Source: Morchella semilibera
Taxonomy: Eukaryota > Ascomycota > Pezizomycetes > Pezizales > Morchellaceae
Reading direction: 5' to 3'
DNA length: 64,000 bases
Assembly (NCBI GenBank): GCA_009192285.1
Contig: WBVU01000009.1
Coordinates: 1,426,001 to 1,490,000, forward strand
The position numbers were made by a program, and so were the translations under genes. The first letter of the stretch is position 1. Each line of letters begins with the position of its first letter. A model generated the notes under the pieces. It did no database searches. It had not been told where the DNA came from and saw only the letters and a list, made by a program, of their open reading frames with translations. Positions 53,007 to 64,000 of the stretch are shown here, one piece after another.

Positions 53007-53133
53007 CCGCAAAAGTCCGTTGGGTAAGACCAGTCTCTTTTTACAGGTTCGCAGCGTAAGCCACACCATTTTTCTGTGGCTTATGCCGTGAACCCGTAAG
53101 AACAGACCGGTCTTATCCAATGGACTTTTGCGG
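53007..53133. mobile_element. 127-bp nearly full-length palindrome, TA-flanked
   Basis: Arms of about 60 bases begin CCGCAAAAGTCC and continue with matches including TAAGACC and, near the centre, AAGCCACA. TA flanks at 53005-53006 and 53134-53135. Shares the terminal CCGCA with the 102-bp element, suggesting the same mobilising enzyme. Confidence 0.8.
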
Positions 53134-53373
53134 TACTCCATCTGAGTGTGTGTGTGCCTGCATCTACATAATACCCTGCTGCAGACGTCGTTCAGGAAGT
53201 CTCCGCGCGGGTTTATATATAGCTACCACGCAACCACTGCGAGATAACCCCGCAATTGAAATCTAGCCCACACATCCTGGAGGGTTTGTTAACCATTATA
53301 TATTAAAAACCCAGACCCCATCCCTCACCACAAGAATTCTTACCCCACAAAGGCCCTTCGCCACTCAAGCCGC

Positions 53374-54443
53374 ATGGATTTTGACATCTCCACAACAAAA
53401 AGCGACTTCCGCGCCCCCGGCGCCGAGAACCACGATGTCTACATTGAAACATTCTATGGCGCCTTCTACTTGCATTCCCGGGTGCTGGTAATGTTCTCCT
53501 CCTGGTTCGCCGCCAGCATGTCAAAGGTCTGGTGGAAAGAGCAGGAATCAACGTCACAGTACCGTTACCGCTATTACCTTGACGCCGACGACGATGGAAT
53601 CACCACTCTTCTTCCCCACCAGGAGGAAAGCCCCCCGAAGGAGCCTCTTGGACCAGATATGGCTATGAGTGTTCGTTAGCCCTCGTGCATGCAGACGGAT
53701 ATAAAAAAAAAAAAAAAGAGGACCCCTACCCAGCTAACTCACGTACCCCACCCCTCAAGTTCCACGAACTCTACATTCAGCTCTTCAGCACCTTCTACCG
53801 CCTCCCCATCAAGCTCCCCGACCACCGCTCCCTCTCCGCCCTCATCCAGCTCGCCGACCAATACGACTGCCTCCCCACCGTCTCCGACTCCATCCGCTCA
53901 ACACTCTTCGAGCGCCCCACGCTGGACCGCGAGATCCGCGACGCCCCCACCCGCTTCCTCGAGATCGGCTACCAGCTGCGCTCCGCCCGCATCTTCCGCG
54001 AAGCCTTCATCCACTGCGTCGGCCTGCGCACCACGGCCGGCGCCCCCACCACCCACGTCGCCGCAATGATCACCATCGAGACCTACCGTCTCGAGCAGCT
54101 GGTCGCCGCCGCAATGCGCAAATTCCTCGGGCTCGCCGGCTTCGGCGAGTACACGCGCCACGTGCGCAGCCTGGTCCGCGGCGAGCTGGGAAGATGCTTT
54201 GACCAGTACCCGGAGCCCGGGAAGGAGGGGAAGCTCTTCAGGATGATTATGGAGAACCCGTTCACGGCGGAGGAGCGCGGCGAGGACAGGGACTGGGGCG
54301 GTCTGCAGTACCAGGCCAGGGGCCTGGTGGCTAAGGTGAAGAAGGTGGCGGGCGATCTGGTGGTCAATAATCTGAGCTTGAAGCAAGAGATGGATTATTT
54401 GACATGTGCGGAGCTGAAGGAGGAGGCGCTGCCATGGTTGTAG
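53374..54443 (+). CDS. BTB/POZ-domain protein
   Basis: Two exons, 53374-53670 and 53760-54443, giving about 326 residues. The acceptor was chosen because a GCTAAC branch site lies about 26 bases upstream and the frame joins (phase 0). The N-terminal part fits a fungal BTB fold: HDVYIETFYGAFYLHSRVL (self-association core), FSSWFAASMSKVW, then after the intron LYIQLFSTFYRLPIKLPD and LIQLADQYDCLPTVSDSIRS. Fungal BTB proteins of this type are numerous and mostly uncharacterised; some serve as Cullin-3 adaptors. Exon 2 is strikingly GC-rich at third codon positions, unlike every other gene in the window. An alternative donor four bases earlier with an acceptor after the A-run at 53702-53717 is also in frame and would add a short stretch. 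Confidence 0.82.
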
Positions 54444-57400
54444 AATGGGCGGCGACTGGGGAGGACGGGTATTGGGGGCCGTGGCTTTGGGACTGTTAGA
54501 GCTTTTGGTTTTTTGTTTCTTGTTTCTTGCCCCCGCCCCTTGTTTTTGGTTTTTGGTTTTTTGATAACCCTCTTCTTTTGGTTTTTTGTTCTGTCCTAGC
54601 TAGTGGCCTGGAGGGGCGTCGAAAAGTGGATGAGAATAGAGGGGAGAGGGAGAGGAGGGGGTAAGTCCCCCTCCCCGCACCTATCTAGCTACCCTACTAC
54701 TACTACGGGACGCTACAGTGCAAAAAAATTTAATATTGACCTCCCTACGGGGAGAATCCGGTCCGGAATCCTATAAATACAGTCATTTGGTGGGGGGGCA
54801 CTTTTTCCTATTAAGTTGATCATTACCCACCAACCCCGCTTGGCCGAAAGGGGAATAGTTAGTTGCAGGTTACAACCCCAAGAAAGCTCAGGACAAGTCC
54901 TAGCGTGACAACCAGAAGAGAAATGGTAAAAAAGGGAAAAACAAATAAATCTGCGCTATACTGTTTAGAAGCAATAAATTAATAGCCCGATATAGTGTTT
55001 GGAAATAATAAAATTAATAGTCCTCCGGGGTATATGTTGTTTCTAAAATACATTATTACCTGTTTGTCCGTATAATACAGATAAAATACACACGTGCAAA
55101 CCCTAGTAAGAGATCAATTAAGGGAAAAAAAAAAAAAAAAAAAAAAGAAATAACCCTCACATCCACGTTTTACCTACAATGTAACTACCCTCCATCACTT
55201 CCCCAGCAAGCGAGTGAAGCAAGCAAGTGATCTCCTCCCCACACTCCCCCTCATCATAACCCACCAGCACATGGCCCCAGACCGAGTGATAATCCGTGCT
55301 CCATAACACCCACCACCGGCCAACTATCCAGGTACTACACGAGCCCGCGACAAATCAAATAAATTGCCGAGCAGAACCTTTCGGCCACACACACAACAAT
55401 CTCGGTAGATCTGCATGCTAGTGCTTATTAAAATCTTGTCATGTCCTATCCTCTCTCCCTACACCCGCGCGTGATCGATAACAGCCCCAGCGGTGCGGGT
55501 GCTGGAAATTGGATTGGGTGCGAGACAGAGAGAGGTGAGGAGAAGGAGGGTGGTGAGGGGAGAGGAGTAGAGAGGGAGGTGTTGGTCTGGTGTTCCCCCA
55601 TGTATTCTCCCTCCCTCTAGGTGATATGCAGGTGGTTATTTGTAGGAGTAGTGGTACCTGCGGTGAAGTGGGTAAATGGACGAATGAATATAATCGCAGG
55701 GCGTACGTGCGCCGGGACAGATGTGGGCGGGCGCTTGCAAGTTACACTACAGAGCGAGAGTGGGCAGGAGTGCGAGTGGTGCGTACAGACACTCGGCGAA
55801 AACACCGGAGTGGGTGGGTGGGTGGCTAAGGCATGAAACAGCACAGCACAGCGCAGGTTACGCTACATTGGCTGTGATTAGAACCAGCTACATGGAGTAA
55901 GATAGGTTAAGATCGATCTTGCTTATCTGTTTTTCTCGTGCGTTGTGCGTTTTGTGGATTTATGAGTATATGCGGGGGTGCCCTCTAGGACTCTATTATT
56001 ACTCACTTCTCCATACTCCGCAAACGCAGTGCTGTGGCGGTAGTAGTATTAGTAGTAGAACCCGGGCAGAGGAGATAGTATTTTGATTGATTGATTTAAT
56101 CAATGGGGGCGGTAGTTTTCGACCTCTCCTCTACTTTCCCCTCCCCCCCCCTTCCCCCTCTTCTCTCTTCGTTGCCTGTCCCAGAGTACACAAGTCGTCC
56201 AAGTCACGCCCCTCATGTGCGGAACCGCCGCCAGAACTGCCGCACTGGGTGGAAGTGAGTGGAGGTGGGATGGGGGGTTGCACATAGTTCGTCTGAAGGA
56301 TTTGCAGTCTGGGTGGCTGGTTGGTTGGGTACATAGGCATAATGTTGCACAAGGAGGGGGAGGAGAGACGAGGAGAGGAGCGATATCGTGGGAAGAGGGA
56401 GGAAGTTGGTAGGTACATGTAAGTTTGTGTAATGAGTGTGTGAGTACATGTATATAATATATCAAGTACATACTATATACATGTATGAGTTATGTGCGTG
56501 TGTGTGAATGTATGTACATGTAGGCGTGCACATACATCATATGTGCAGACAGACAGACAGACAGACAGCAGACAGACAGCGCTATGATGTACTTGCATCT
56601 GAAGACCCCGCTTCCTACATTTGTTTACATCTACGTAGTTATCTGTACTTTTGCTCCCCTATTCCCATGGCCACCCCCCCCCCCCCTCTCTCTCTCCCTC
56701 CCTCTTCTGCTCTCTCTTCTCTTCACGAGCTACATGTAGTTACTACATACTTCCCCTCCTCCCACAATTCCACCGTGCCTCCATCCCCCCCCCCCATAGA
56801 CACAAACTCTAAACAAACCCCCCCAGCCCCGCCTACTAAACACGTCCCTTGGTCTGGTCTATGACTATCTATCAATCCAGGAATGCAGGGCGTCGATCAT
56901 GTCACTCTGGCCACCCGCCTGCCTGTCTGCCCGTCAATACGTCAGTATGTCAGCCTTACCAAGCTACATGTACATACGTGTAGGCGTATAATGTGCTCTA
57001 ACGTATGTGATATATGTGCGTCGGAAAATTAATTGCGTGTCCCTGGTTGTTGTTATCGTTGTTGTTGTTTTTTTCTTTTCTCTTGGCGATGGTCGGGATA
57101 AGCTTAGCTTAGTTCGTCCCTTTGGGCGGGTGTGGGTTGGGGGTTGGGGTGTGGGGTGTGGGGCGGATGTCACGTAGTGTGTGTTAGCATTAGGGGGGAA
57201 TACGGAGCGAGTGATTTTCCATGTTCCGAGCTAGGGAAAACCCCACTAGAAGAAATTGGGTTTTCTGTTTTCTTTTTCGATTATTATCATTGTTTTTTTC
57301 TTTTTTTACTCTTACCCAGTAGACCTCATGTATGCTAAACCTGAAGAGTAACTACTAAACAAAATATGTAGATAGAAAATGTTAAACATGACAGTTCTAT

Positions 57401-58210
57401 TGTGCATCTTGGCCTACTACCGGCGGGGCCCGATACAGATAGATGCCCTTCAACAGAAAGGAAACACCTAGCTACATGTACATACTCGTATCCAAGTAGA
57501 ACAAGAGCGGGGAAGCGCCGTCGTGAAATTGAAAAAGGGATATGTCATGCCGTCAGTAGCTGGAATCAATCCGCGGACGTTTAATCATTAACAGGGATAC
57601 AAAAACACAGCACATGACAAAACAATCAACATCATCAAAAATGAAAAAAATAGTAACTCCGTATTTCCCTTCGCCTTCTTAAAAAAAAAACAAGAAATGA
57701 GCCCAAGGAAAACCCAATTTTTTTTTCCAAATAAAACATCAAAATCGCCATTGTACCACACTCCCAACCTTAGAATCCTAAACTAATAAGAAAAACCGCA
57801 ATGCTTTAACGATATGAAAAACACTAAATGAAAATGAGAATGAGAATGAGAAAATAAAAAATAAAAAACAGAAAAGCTAGTTCGAAAAAAAACCCATACC
57901 CGTCATGACCGTAAAATAATAAACAAATCGAAAAAATGATTCATACCCATATGCATGAGGTTCGCACCCATAGCTCCCGATTTATAAACCCAATGATACC
58001 GTATCACCAAGCCCCGCGAAATTAACTCCACTAAAAATAAACCGTAACATAAAAAAAACAAATGATATGCATGAGCAGCCGGTGATAAAATAACAATGAA
58101 CACACAGGGTGGGCAGCCCTTGAGAGACGATTATCGTAAACGGAATTATTTGGTTTGTAAATAATTAATTTTTTTTTCTTTGTTGCCCGTCGTGTCATTG
58201 GGAGGAAAGA
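54444..58210. other. Long intergenic region rich in microsatellites
   Basis: Between convergent ends of the BTB and Cys/His genes; no gene supported. Contains TTTTGG-type repeats (54510-54590), an A-run (55124-55146), GT/TG-rich and AGAC repeats (56548-56580), C-runs (56676-56688, 56787-56798), and GAGAAT repeats (57832-57856). TACATGTA copies at 56414, 56445, 56478, 56515, 56731, 56965 and 57473 make this the densest patch. Confidence 0.55.
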
Positions 58211-60726
58211 TTATTCACACGCAAATGAATCTGTAGCACGGTCGACCATGGACGATTTCCTCCTTGGTTTATGATTGAGGTTCAGTCCCGAAGGAATAAA
58301 ACTATAGGGGCTATAAACCGAAACCCTCCCTAAGTTACCGGTGGTAGGAGGCGAATCGCCAGCGGAGTGACGGGGTGAAAGAGAAGACATCCTCTCGGTA
58401 AAGTTCTTTTGGGAGTTCGACTCTATAATAAATTCCTGTTCTATTTCTGGGGTAGATCTTCCTGTGGATGCTGAGGCGCTTGGCGGCGGTGTAATGATCT
58501 GTTGCTCGCTTCCTCTTCCAGTATAGGCAGAGGTATTCTTGCTCCCTTCTAAGCTGGCTATACCGTCAACTCCGTTCTTGAGAGCTTCTGGACTAAAGGC
58601 TCCTTGGTAAGCACCATGAATACCAAGAGCCCTCTCAGATTGACTCGGCACCTTTTGATCTGGGAGAGTTTCCATGTGAGATGGAGTCTTCCCTTTGCCT
58701 TTCCTATCGCTACCCTTTTTGGCACCCGCCGACTTTGCTTTTTTGGTACCTTTTGTGTCGTCACCGCCGGAGCTTCCACTCCCACCATCAGAACGTCTTC
58801 TTTTCTTTCCAATGGTACGATCGGGGATCCCGTCATCGTCAACGCCTCCTTGGTTATCATCACCGCCAGTGTTGCCGTTTCCGTTTTCATCCCCTTCTCC
58901 ATCAGATCCTTTGATGTGTATCGCCATAGTCAATTCCACATTCGGTAGCAGTTCCACATCAGGAAACTTCCCACCATTCTCCTGTACTTCAATCTCAATC
59001 CTCTCGAGAAGTTTATAGACGTCGTCGATGGTCTTTTCTGTTCCAGTGTGGCGCATGATCCAATTGTTTCCACCGGTAGAGCTCCTGCGTCTAGCGGTAA
59101 CGGTGCTGTTACGCCTACTGCTCTCCCCACTTGTTGGGCCCCCATCACCAAGCTCAATATCCTCGTCTCCAGCAATATTATCTTCAGCCTCCTCATCCTC
59201 ATCCAGCTCTTCTCCATTTTCACCACCCTCGCGGTTCATCCGAAGTTCCTCACGTCTCCGAACCTTAATTACCCAATCCTTGACTCCACCCCAAAGCTGA
59301 AGACGTTCACATTGGCGTTTGACTAATAGAACTTGCTGCCTAGCAAATCCTCTTGGGTTACGATATCTAGAGCGTTGATAATGCTTACGACAGTAATAAA
59401 CCCAAACGTTTTTAGGAATCTGCCTGGTTGAAAGCTTGTTGCGGCCAAAAATATGGGATACCACTTTCCGAAGGGGAGATCCAGTGGTGCAGCTAAGACA
59501 ATACGAGCATTTTGGTATTTGAACCAAGAAGTCATGTGGGGATGAGGCTGCTTGTAGTGAGCCAGTGCTAGAGTTAGTAGAGGGCCCAGCATCGGTAGGA
59601 AGGGTGATCGAGTCCTGTCTAGGCGCGGCGGCCTCGGGTATTGGGAGAAACAAAGGAGTATCTCGACTATAAGCACGCTCATGGACAGATCTTGCCACTA
59701 AAGTAGACCTTTGAGCCTGAAGAGAACGGGAATCTCGAGCGTTGCTTATTGATACTTCGTCCTCGATAGTCCTCCCAGTTGAAGCAACAGAGCCCGCAGA
59801 AGCAGGCCTCAGCTCGGGGCTAAAAATCTATTAGTACGGCTAAAAAGAAATGATGGGGGAAAAGACCCTGGGCTGAGAACTTACTCAATATCCACCTGAA
59901 ATATTCTGTCACTATTAACAGCCATATGGTTTGACGAACTACGAACACTGTGATCGGAGTGTCTTAAGGAGCTACCACTACCTCTACGACCAGCCGCCTC
60001 CGCCTCCACCTCGAGACTTCTACGACCACTAGGCGTAGCGGCTCCCATCACTACTTCCGCAAAGCTTAACAAGGCATCATAACCAGCGTGGTTTTGTTGC
60101 GAAGGTTGATATACAGGAGAGTGATATTGCTGCTGCTGCGTAAAGGCGACATATGAACTTGATGCAGCAGGAGAAAAATAGCTGCAGTTATCAGATGCTT
60201 GGTGGTGGTAATGATGGGGTATGGATCGTGGTGACAATGCAACTTCCGCAGAGCTTGAGATGGCAGAAATGGGGTGATTACTATTATTGTTCAAAGGTGG
60301 GAGAAGCCTTCCTGGAAATGAAGAACCAGGACTAATAGCAGGTTCGTTTATTTTATCGTTTGTATAAGAATTTTCAGCACTTGAGGCTGCATTAGGGTGG
60401 TGATGATGGGCTGCCATGGGAATCTCTAAAGGACTGGTAGCAGCAGTTGACTGCAGTGACGGCCCGCTGTAAGAGCTACGGGAGGAGATCGTGGATTGGT
60501 TATTACTGCTGGGTTGATATTCTCTGTAAGCTGGAGTGAAATGATGCTCGTCTGTAGGGCTACGGGACAGAACAGGCGAGTTTTCGATGCTCTGAACCAT
60601 ATGATCCTGGAGCCTATTCTTGTAACCAGAAGTATCCCCAATGCTACTGCTACTGAAGACAGTATCGGCAGACCTGTGGGGAACGTTTGAAGATGGAGAA
60701 TTGTTGAGAACAAAGTTGATATCCAT
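58211..60726 (-). CDS. Fungal-specific protein with Cys/His motif, unknown function
   Basis: Two exons in transcript order, 60726-59885 and 59819-58211, joined in phase to about 816 residues. The first 370 residues are Ser/Asn/Gln/His-rich and probably disordered. A compact conserved-looking domain spans about 380-475: KCSYCLSC (Cys 385, 388, 391), then PKNVWVYYCRKHYQRSRYRN (Cys 424, His 427), then a basic helical stretch ending WVIKVRRREELR. The spacing suggests a metal-binding, possibly nucleic-acid-binding fold; I have the impression of a fungal-restricted domain but cannot name it. The rest is acidic, then basic with KKRRRS as a likely nuclear signal, ending in Ser/Pro-rich sequence. The large upstream spacer fits a regulatory gene. 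Function inferred only as nuclear. Confidence 0.82.
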
Positions 60727-63700
60727 GGCAAAGTAATTGACCTTGTTGAAGTGTATTTAGAAAGTTTAGCTACCGTTGACGTGGTGTTAAGACCGTTATG
60801 CCGTTGCCAGTGGTGTTGACAGAGGATTTGAGTGGGCGACAGTTGCGTTTGCTCAGTGATCGTGACCTACGGGAGTTGTCGGTACGTGCCACGACGATCA
60901 GTGGGAAAACGCTGTGATGTGTTTGAGCGTGGATGGGGGAAGGAATAAAATCGTTGGTGGATGAGATGGGTGGGAGAAGAAGCGGATGTCAACACGGGGT
61001 GCGTTATAAGGACTTGTTCCCAATGGATGGGATTCCAATTCTATGTATCGTGAAAAGGGTATAAGGCAAGGGTAGGTGAGCGGTTTCTACTGTAAGTGAT
61101 GACTATCTGTCTGGACGTCTGGATACCCGCCTCAACCAGTCAGCTAGAGAGAAATGGACCCAGGAAGCGAATTGGGTGGCGTTGAATAGAGTTTTGCTCT
61201 GAAGCCCCTCCCTACAAGGTAGTAGGAGAGCAGTAGCAGTAGTAGTAGCAGTAGTAGTATGTCTCTCTTCCCCCCACTCCTCTATCTATCTCCGCACAGT
61301 CCTTCCTTTTTGTCTGCCCTTCTCTGTCGTTACTGCTGGAGCTCTCTTATTTTTTTTCCCTCTTCCTTTCCTTTTCTATTTTGCACAACCTTTTTTTTTC
61401 TCCCCCCACAAACCCTATCTGTTCCGGATGATGGAGATTCTATTTGGGTAGGGAAACAATGGGGCAGGGATTGAGGGAGGAAGATAGAAGAAAAAAAATA
61501 GGCACGAGTTCTTCGATGATAGAAGTGAGCGATGACGAAGGCTCAGTGACGCTACACACAACCAACCAGATGCGGCAACACAAGCAAGCAGCAACAGCAG
61601 CAGCAACAAAACAGCAGCAGCAGAAAGAGGAGGAGGGATTGAAGGCCGCAGTCAAATCAAGTCAGGTCACCTCCCTCCTCCCCCCGCAAAATAAAAGATA
61701 GAATTGGGGATCGGGATCTTTTTCGTGGGGGGGGGTGGATGGTTGTTCAGCTGATGTGGGGACCCGTTTAAACTTCCGCTAGAAGACACAACTGCTGCCG
61801 CAATGCTTTTCTAAAGGAATGATCGGACGACGATAGTAGCTTTCACGGGAGAGTGAGAGGCGTGAGTAAAAAGTGGGAAGTGAGATCGCAGCGAGGGCTG
61901 GCGGTGCAAGCAACGCGCGGAGACAGGTACCGAGTGCGAATGAGTGAGCAGGATTGAGGGCAAATAGTGAATAGAGAATAGATTGAGGAATTACATGGAC
62001 CGGTAGTAATACTGATATTGATAAACAGTATAATGCTCCCGACGTCAAAGCTACTGATTGTGATGATAACACACAGTTAGGCAGGGACAGAAGTTCATAG
62101 GGATTAACGAGCGAGTGAACGGATCCCAATTCCAAGTGAAGAAAAAAAATAAAAATTATAACCGATTAATAAACAATAACGATTTCGTTCAGGCAGAGAC
62201 GTTTGGCCATGGTCGTATGTGTAAGGATTGTTTTTTTTGGGTAATCTCTTTTCTTCTTCCTCCCGCGGACATTTTCTTTTCTTTTCTTTTTTTCACTCGA
62301 TTCATTTCCTCATTTACATATCTAAACTTCCATTTCGAGTATTTGAACGGCTTGATTGCGAACCTCCTCTCATTGCGTCTCGACCTCTCACTCCCCTCTA
62401 GGTCTTGCATGCGACTCAACGCACGACACCGCGCCAACTGCAGGCCAATAAACTTTATGAGATCCGCGCCAGTGCACGAACCAGTAACTAACGGTCGCGC
62501 TGGCGATCCGAGCAAAGGGAAGGGAAGGACCCTGTAGGCGCTGCTCTAAGAAAACCTCATGATCAAAGAACGGCCGAAAAATAGAAAACACAAAAGAAAT
62601 AAAAAATAAACTACAGTGCTTCCGATTTTGAGCTTTTGAGAAACGAATAAAAAAAGATTGTGGTTAATCACAAACAAGGCAACAGCAAGCAGCAGCATAG
62701 TAAGTGCTTGTTTGTTTGCTCGCAAAGTTATTTACTATTGCTGCTTCTTGCTGGGATGGGATGACTGGGCTCGTGCAGGAAAGCAAGCAAATGTTAACTG
62801 CAGTGCCCGCCTGGGTGGGTGAGAAGGGTCGTGTGTTTGTGCCCGAAAACGATGCCCTGGAGCTGCCCCGGTCTAGTCGAAATTAGGATAAGCGCTTCGA
62901 GAGCTCGGGCGGGGATACATAACGATTGGGATCTTATGCGAGAACCATAGCTATGCGGGGAAGGAAGGGGCTTTCTCCTACTAACCACAAAAAAAAACCC
63001 CCCAGAGAAAACTTGGCCGGTAAACAGTCTGATCTTGGTCCAACCCCACCACCATCCATCCATCCATCCACCACCACCACCACTACACTAGGTACCACTC
63101 CCACCACTTCCCACTACCACGGTGCGGCCGCTACTCTACTACTAGGTACGCTCCTAATGGTAACTCATGACAGCGAAAAAGAAAAGAAGACATTCTAAAG
63201 AAAGAATCGAGGGATCGTTAATTTTTCAAGACATACATACTTTACTCTAGGTAGGGGAAGGAAAAAGCCACATGGCCGCTGACAACCTAAGACGTCGACG
63301 ACTTAACTAAACCAAAGAGAGTATAAAAAAGTGCTCGGACGACATCGCGGGGTTACAGTGTTTACTTGTGCGATGCGCGATGTGCGATAGCTAATTACAG
63401 ATGCCGCTGTTGCAGTATGTACGCTACATACAGCACCCATAGGTAGTAGCGTAATCATAATAGTAGTGGTCGCAGAGGGAAATAATTCAGAGAGGAAAAA
63501 ACCATGCAGTACGTATTCCTACACAACGACCAGGCTTTGGGGGGGGGTTTTTTTTTTTGCCGCAGACATAAACCCGGTTTTGAGCTGGCCGGAGCTGAGA
63601 GATCTACTTTTTTGCCCATCTCCAATCAGCTCTACTCCCGGCTCCTGTCAATCCCTTTTTTCTTTATTTTTACTCATATTTCCATTTTCAATCTTTATTT

Positions 63701-64000
63701 CCGCCCCTCAGGCCTGGCCAGGGTAACGTTGTTTACTTGAAACGTCAAGACAGTCATTCCGAGAATTTGAAGAGATAGGGTTTTTTGATAAAAATCTGTG
63801 TAATGCATAGAGATTTCCATCCCGACTGGATGGAAAGGAAAAGACCTCCTTTCGGTCTCCGGATCGCGCGGCCTCTGTCGGGTGATTCAAAGCGAAAGGC
63901 ACCGTTACAGGAATATATATAAGGAACTGGCCTGTGCTGTCTAGCATCTGTAGAACACATGAGTCTAAGTATGTAGTACATCTACCCAAGAAAATATAGG
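60727..64000. other. Upstream region of the Cys/His gene to window end
   Basis: No gene supported over 3.2 kb. Purine/pyrimidine-biased blocks, CAG/CAA-like repeats (61590-61625), and CATC repeats (63053-63070). Probably promoter and long 5' UTR of the minus-strand gene, and perhaps regulatory DNA of a gene beyond the right edge. Confidence 0.5.

Larger units (their letters stand above)
50938..53373. other. Intergenic region with a cluster of palindromic elements
   Basis: Four TA-flanked inverted-repeat elements lie within 2 kb (51119-51207, 51210-51380, 51799-51900, 53007-53133). No supported gene. ORFs around 51.1-51.4 kb are translations of the elements themselves. Confidence 0.65.

Noticed and set aside
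53689-54069. Ser/Pro/Thr-rich ORF overlapping the BTB gene
   Set aside because: A shadow frame caused by the GC-rich third positions of BTB exon 2.
53898-54386. 162-codon minus-strand ORF opposite BTB exon 2
   Set aside because: Antisense frame kept open by high GC; no motif.
56100-56480. Overlapping His/Pro/Thr-rich minus-strand ORFs
   Set aside because: Microsatellite-like spacer translated in three frames; nothing conserved.
61440-61701. ORFs over CAG/CAA-like repeats
   Set aside because: Low-complexity translation in several frames on both strands; no start context or exon structure.

Overview
The window is nuclear DNA of a filamentous ascomycete (Pezizomycotina). The evidence is a set of multi-exon genes with short GT-AG introns (mostly 45-200 nt, several with CTAAC/CTAAT branch sites), two class II serine tRNA genes (one with an intron after position 37), and gene families typical of this group: an AtfA/Atf1 bZIP factor, an AcuD-type isocitrate lyase, a calcium-binding neutral trehalase, and a fungal four-TM protein. 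Gene density is low (about one gene per 5 kb), and the long AT-rich spacers carry many tiny inverted-repeat elements. An early-diverging class such as Pezizomycetes would fit, but that is a guess.

Layout, left to right: empty spacer (1-2924); an SDE3/MOV10-like SF1 RNA helicase with a 48-glutamine tract (minus, 2925-6507); neutral trehalase (minus, 8280-11206); a long spacer with several hairpin elements; the gamma-tubulin complex subunit Spc98/GCP3 (plus, 15213-18206); isocitrate lyase (plus, 19131-21062); tRNA-Ser(AGA) (plus, 22196-22276); a WW-domain protein (minus, 23170-24906); the Atf1/AtfA bZIP factor (minus, 27944-30128); a roughly 9 kb spacer with tRNA-Ser(GCT) (minus, 33811-33906); DHBP synthase Rib3 (minus, 39287-40098); a Dug1/CNDP-like M20 dipeptidase (minus, 41120-42930); a CDK10/Ppk23-like kinase (plus, 44078-45742); a four-TM membrane protein (plus, 46357-47136); an ankyrin-repeat plus zinc-finger protein (minus, 47898-50937); a cluster of palindromic elements (51.1-53.2 kb); a GC-rich BTB-domain gene (plus, 53374-54443); a microsatellite-rich spacer; and a fungal-specific Cys/His protein of unknown role (minus, 58211-60726), followed by empty sequence to 64000.

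The genes do not form a biosynthetic cluster. They are mostly housekeeping: trehalose mobilisation, glyoxylate cycle, riboflavin synthesis, glutathione peptide turnover, microtubule nucleation, and cell-cycle or transcription control. Trehalase and Atf1 both belong to fungal stress physiology but are 17 kb apart and need not be linked.

The most unusual material is between genes. Seven types of very short palindromic elements (about 83-171 bp, all flanked by TA) look like non-autonomous DNA transposons (MITEs); two types have two copies in the window. The 8-base palindrome TACATGTA occurs at 37 places that I located, all outside exons and introns, when only about one or two are expected from base composition. 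No transposase gene is visible. Exon boundaries come from reading splice signals and protein family conservation, not transcripts.
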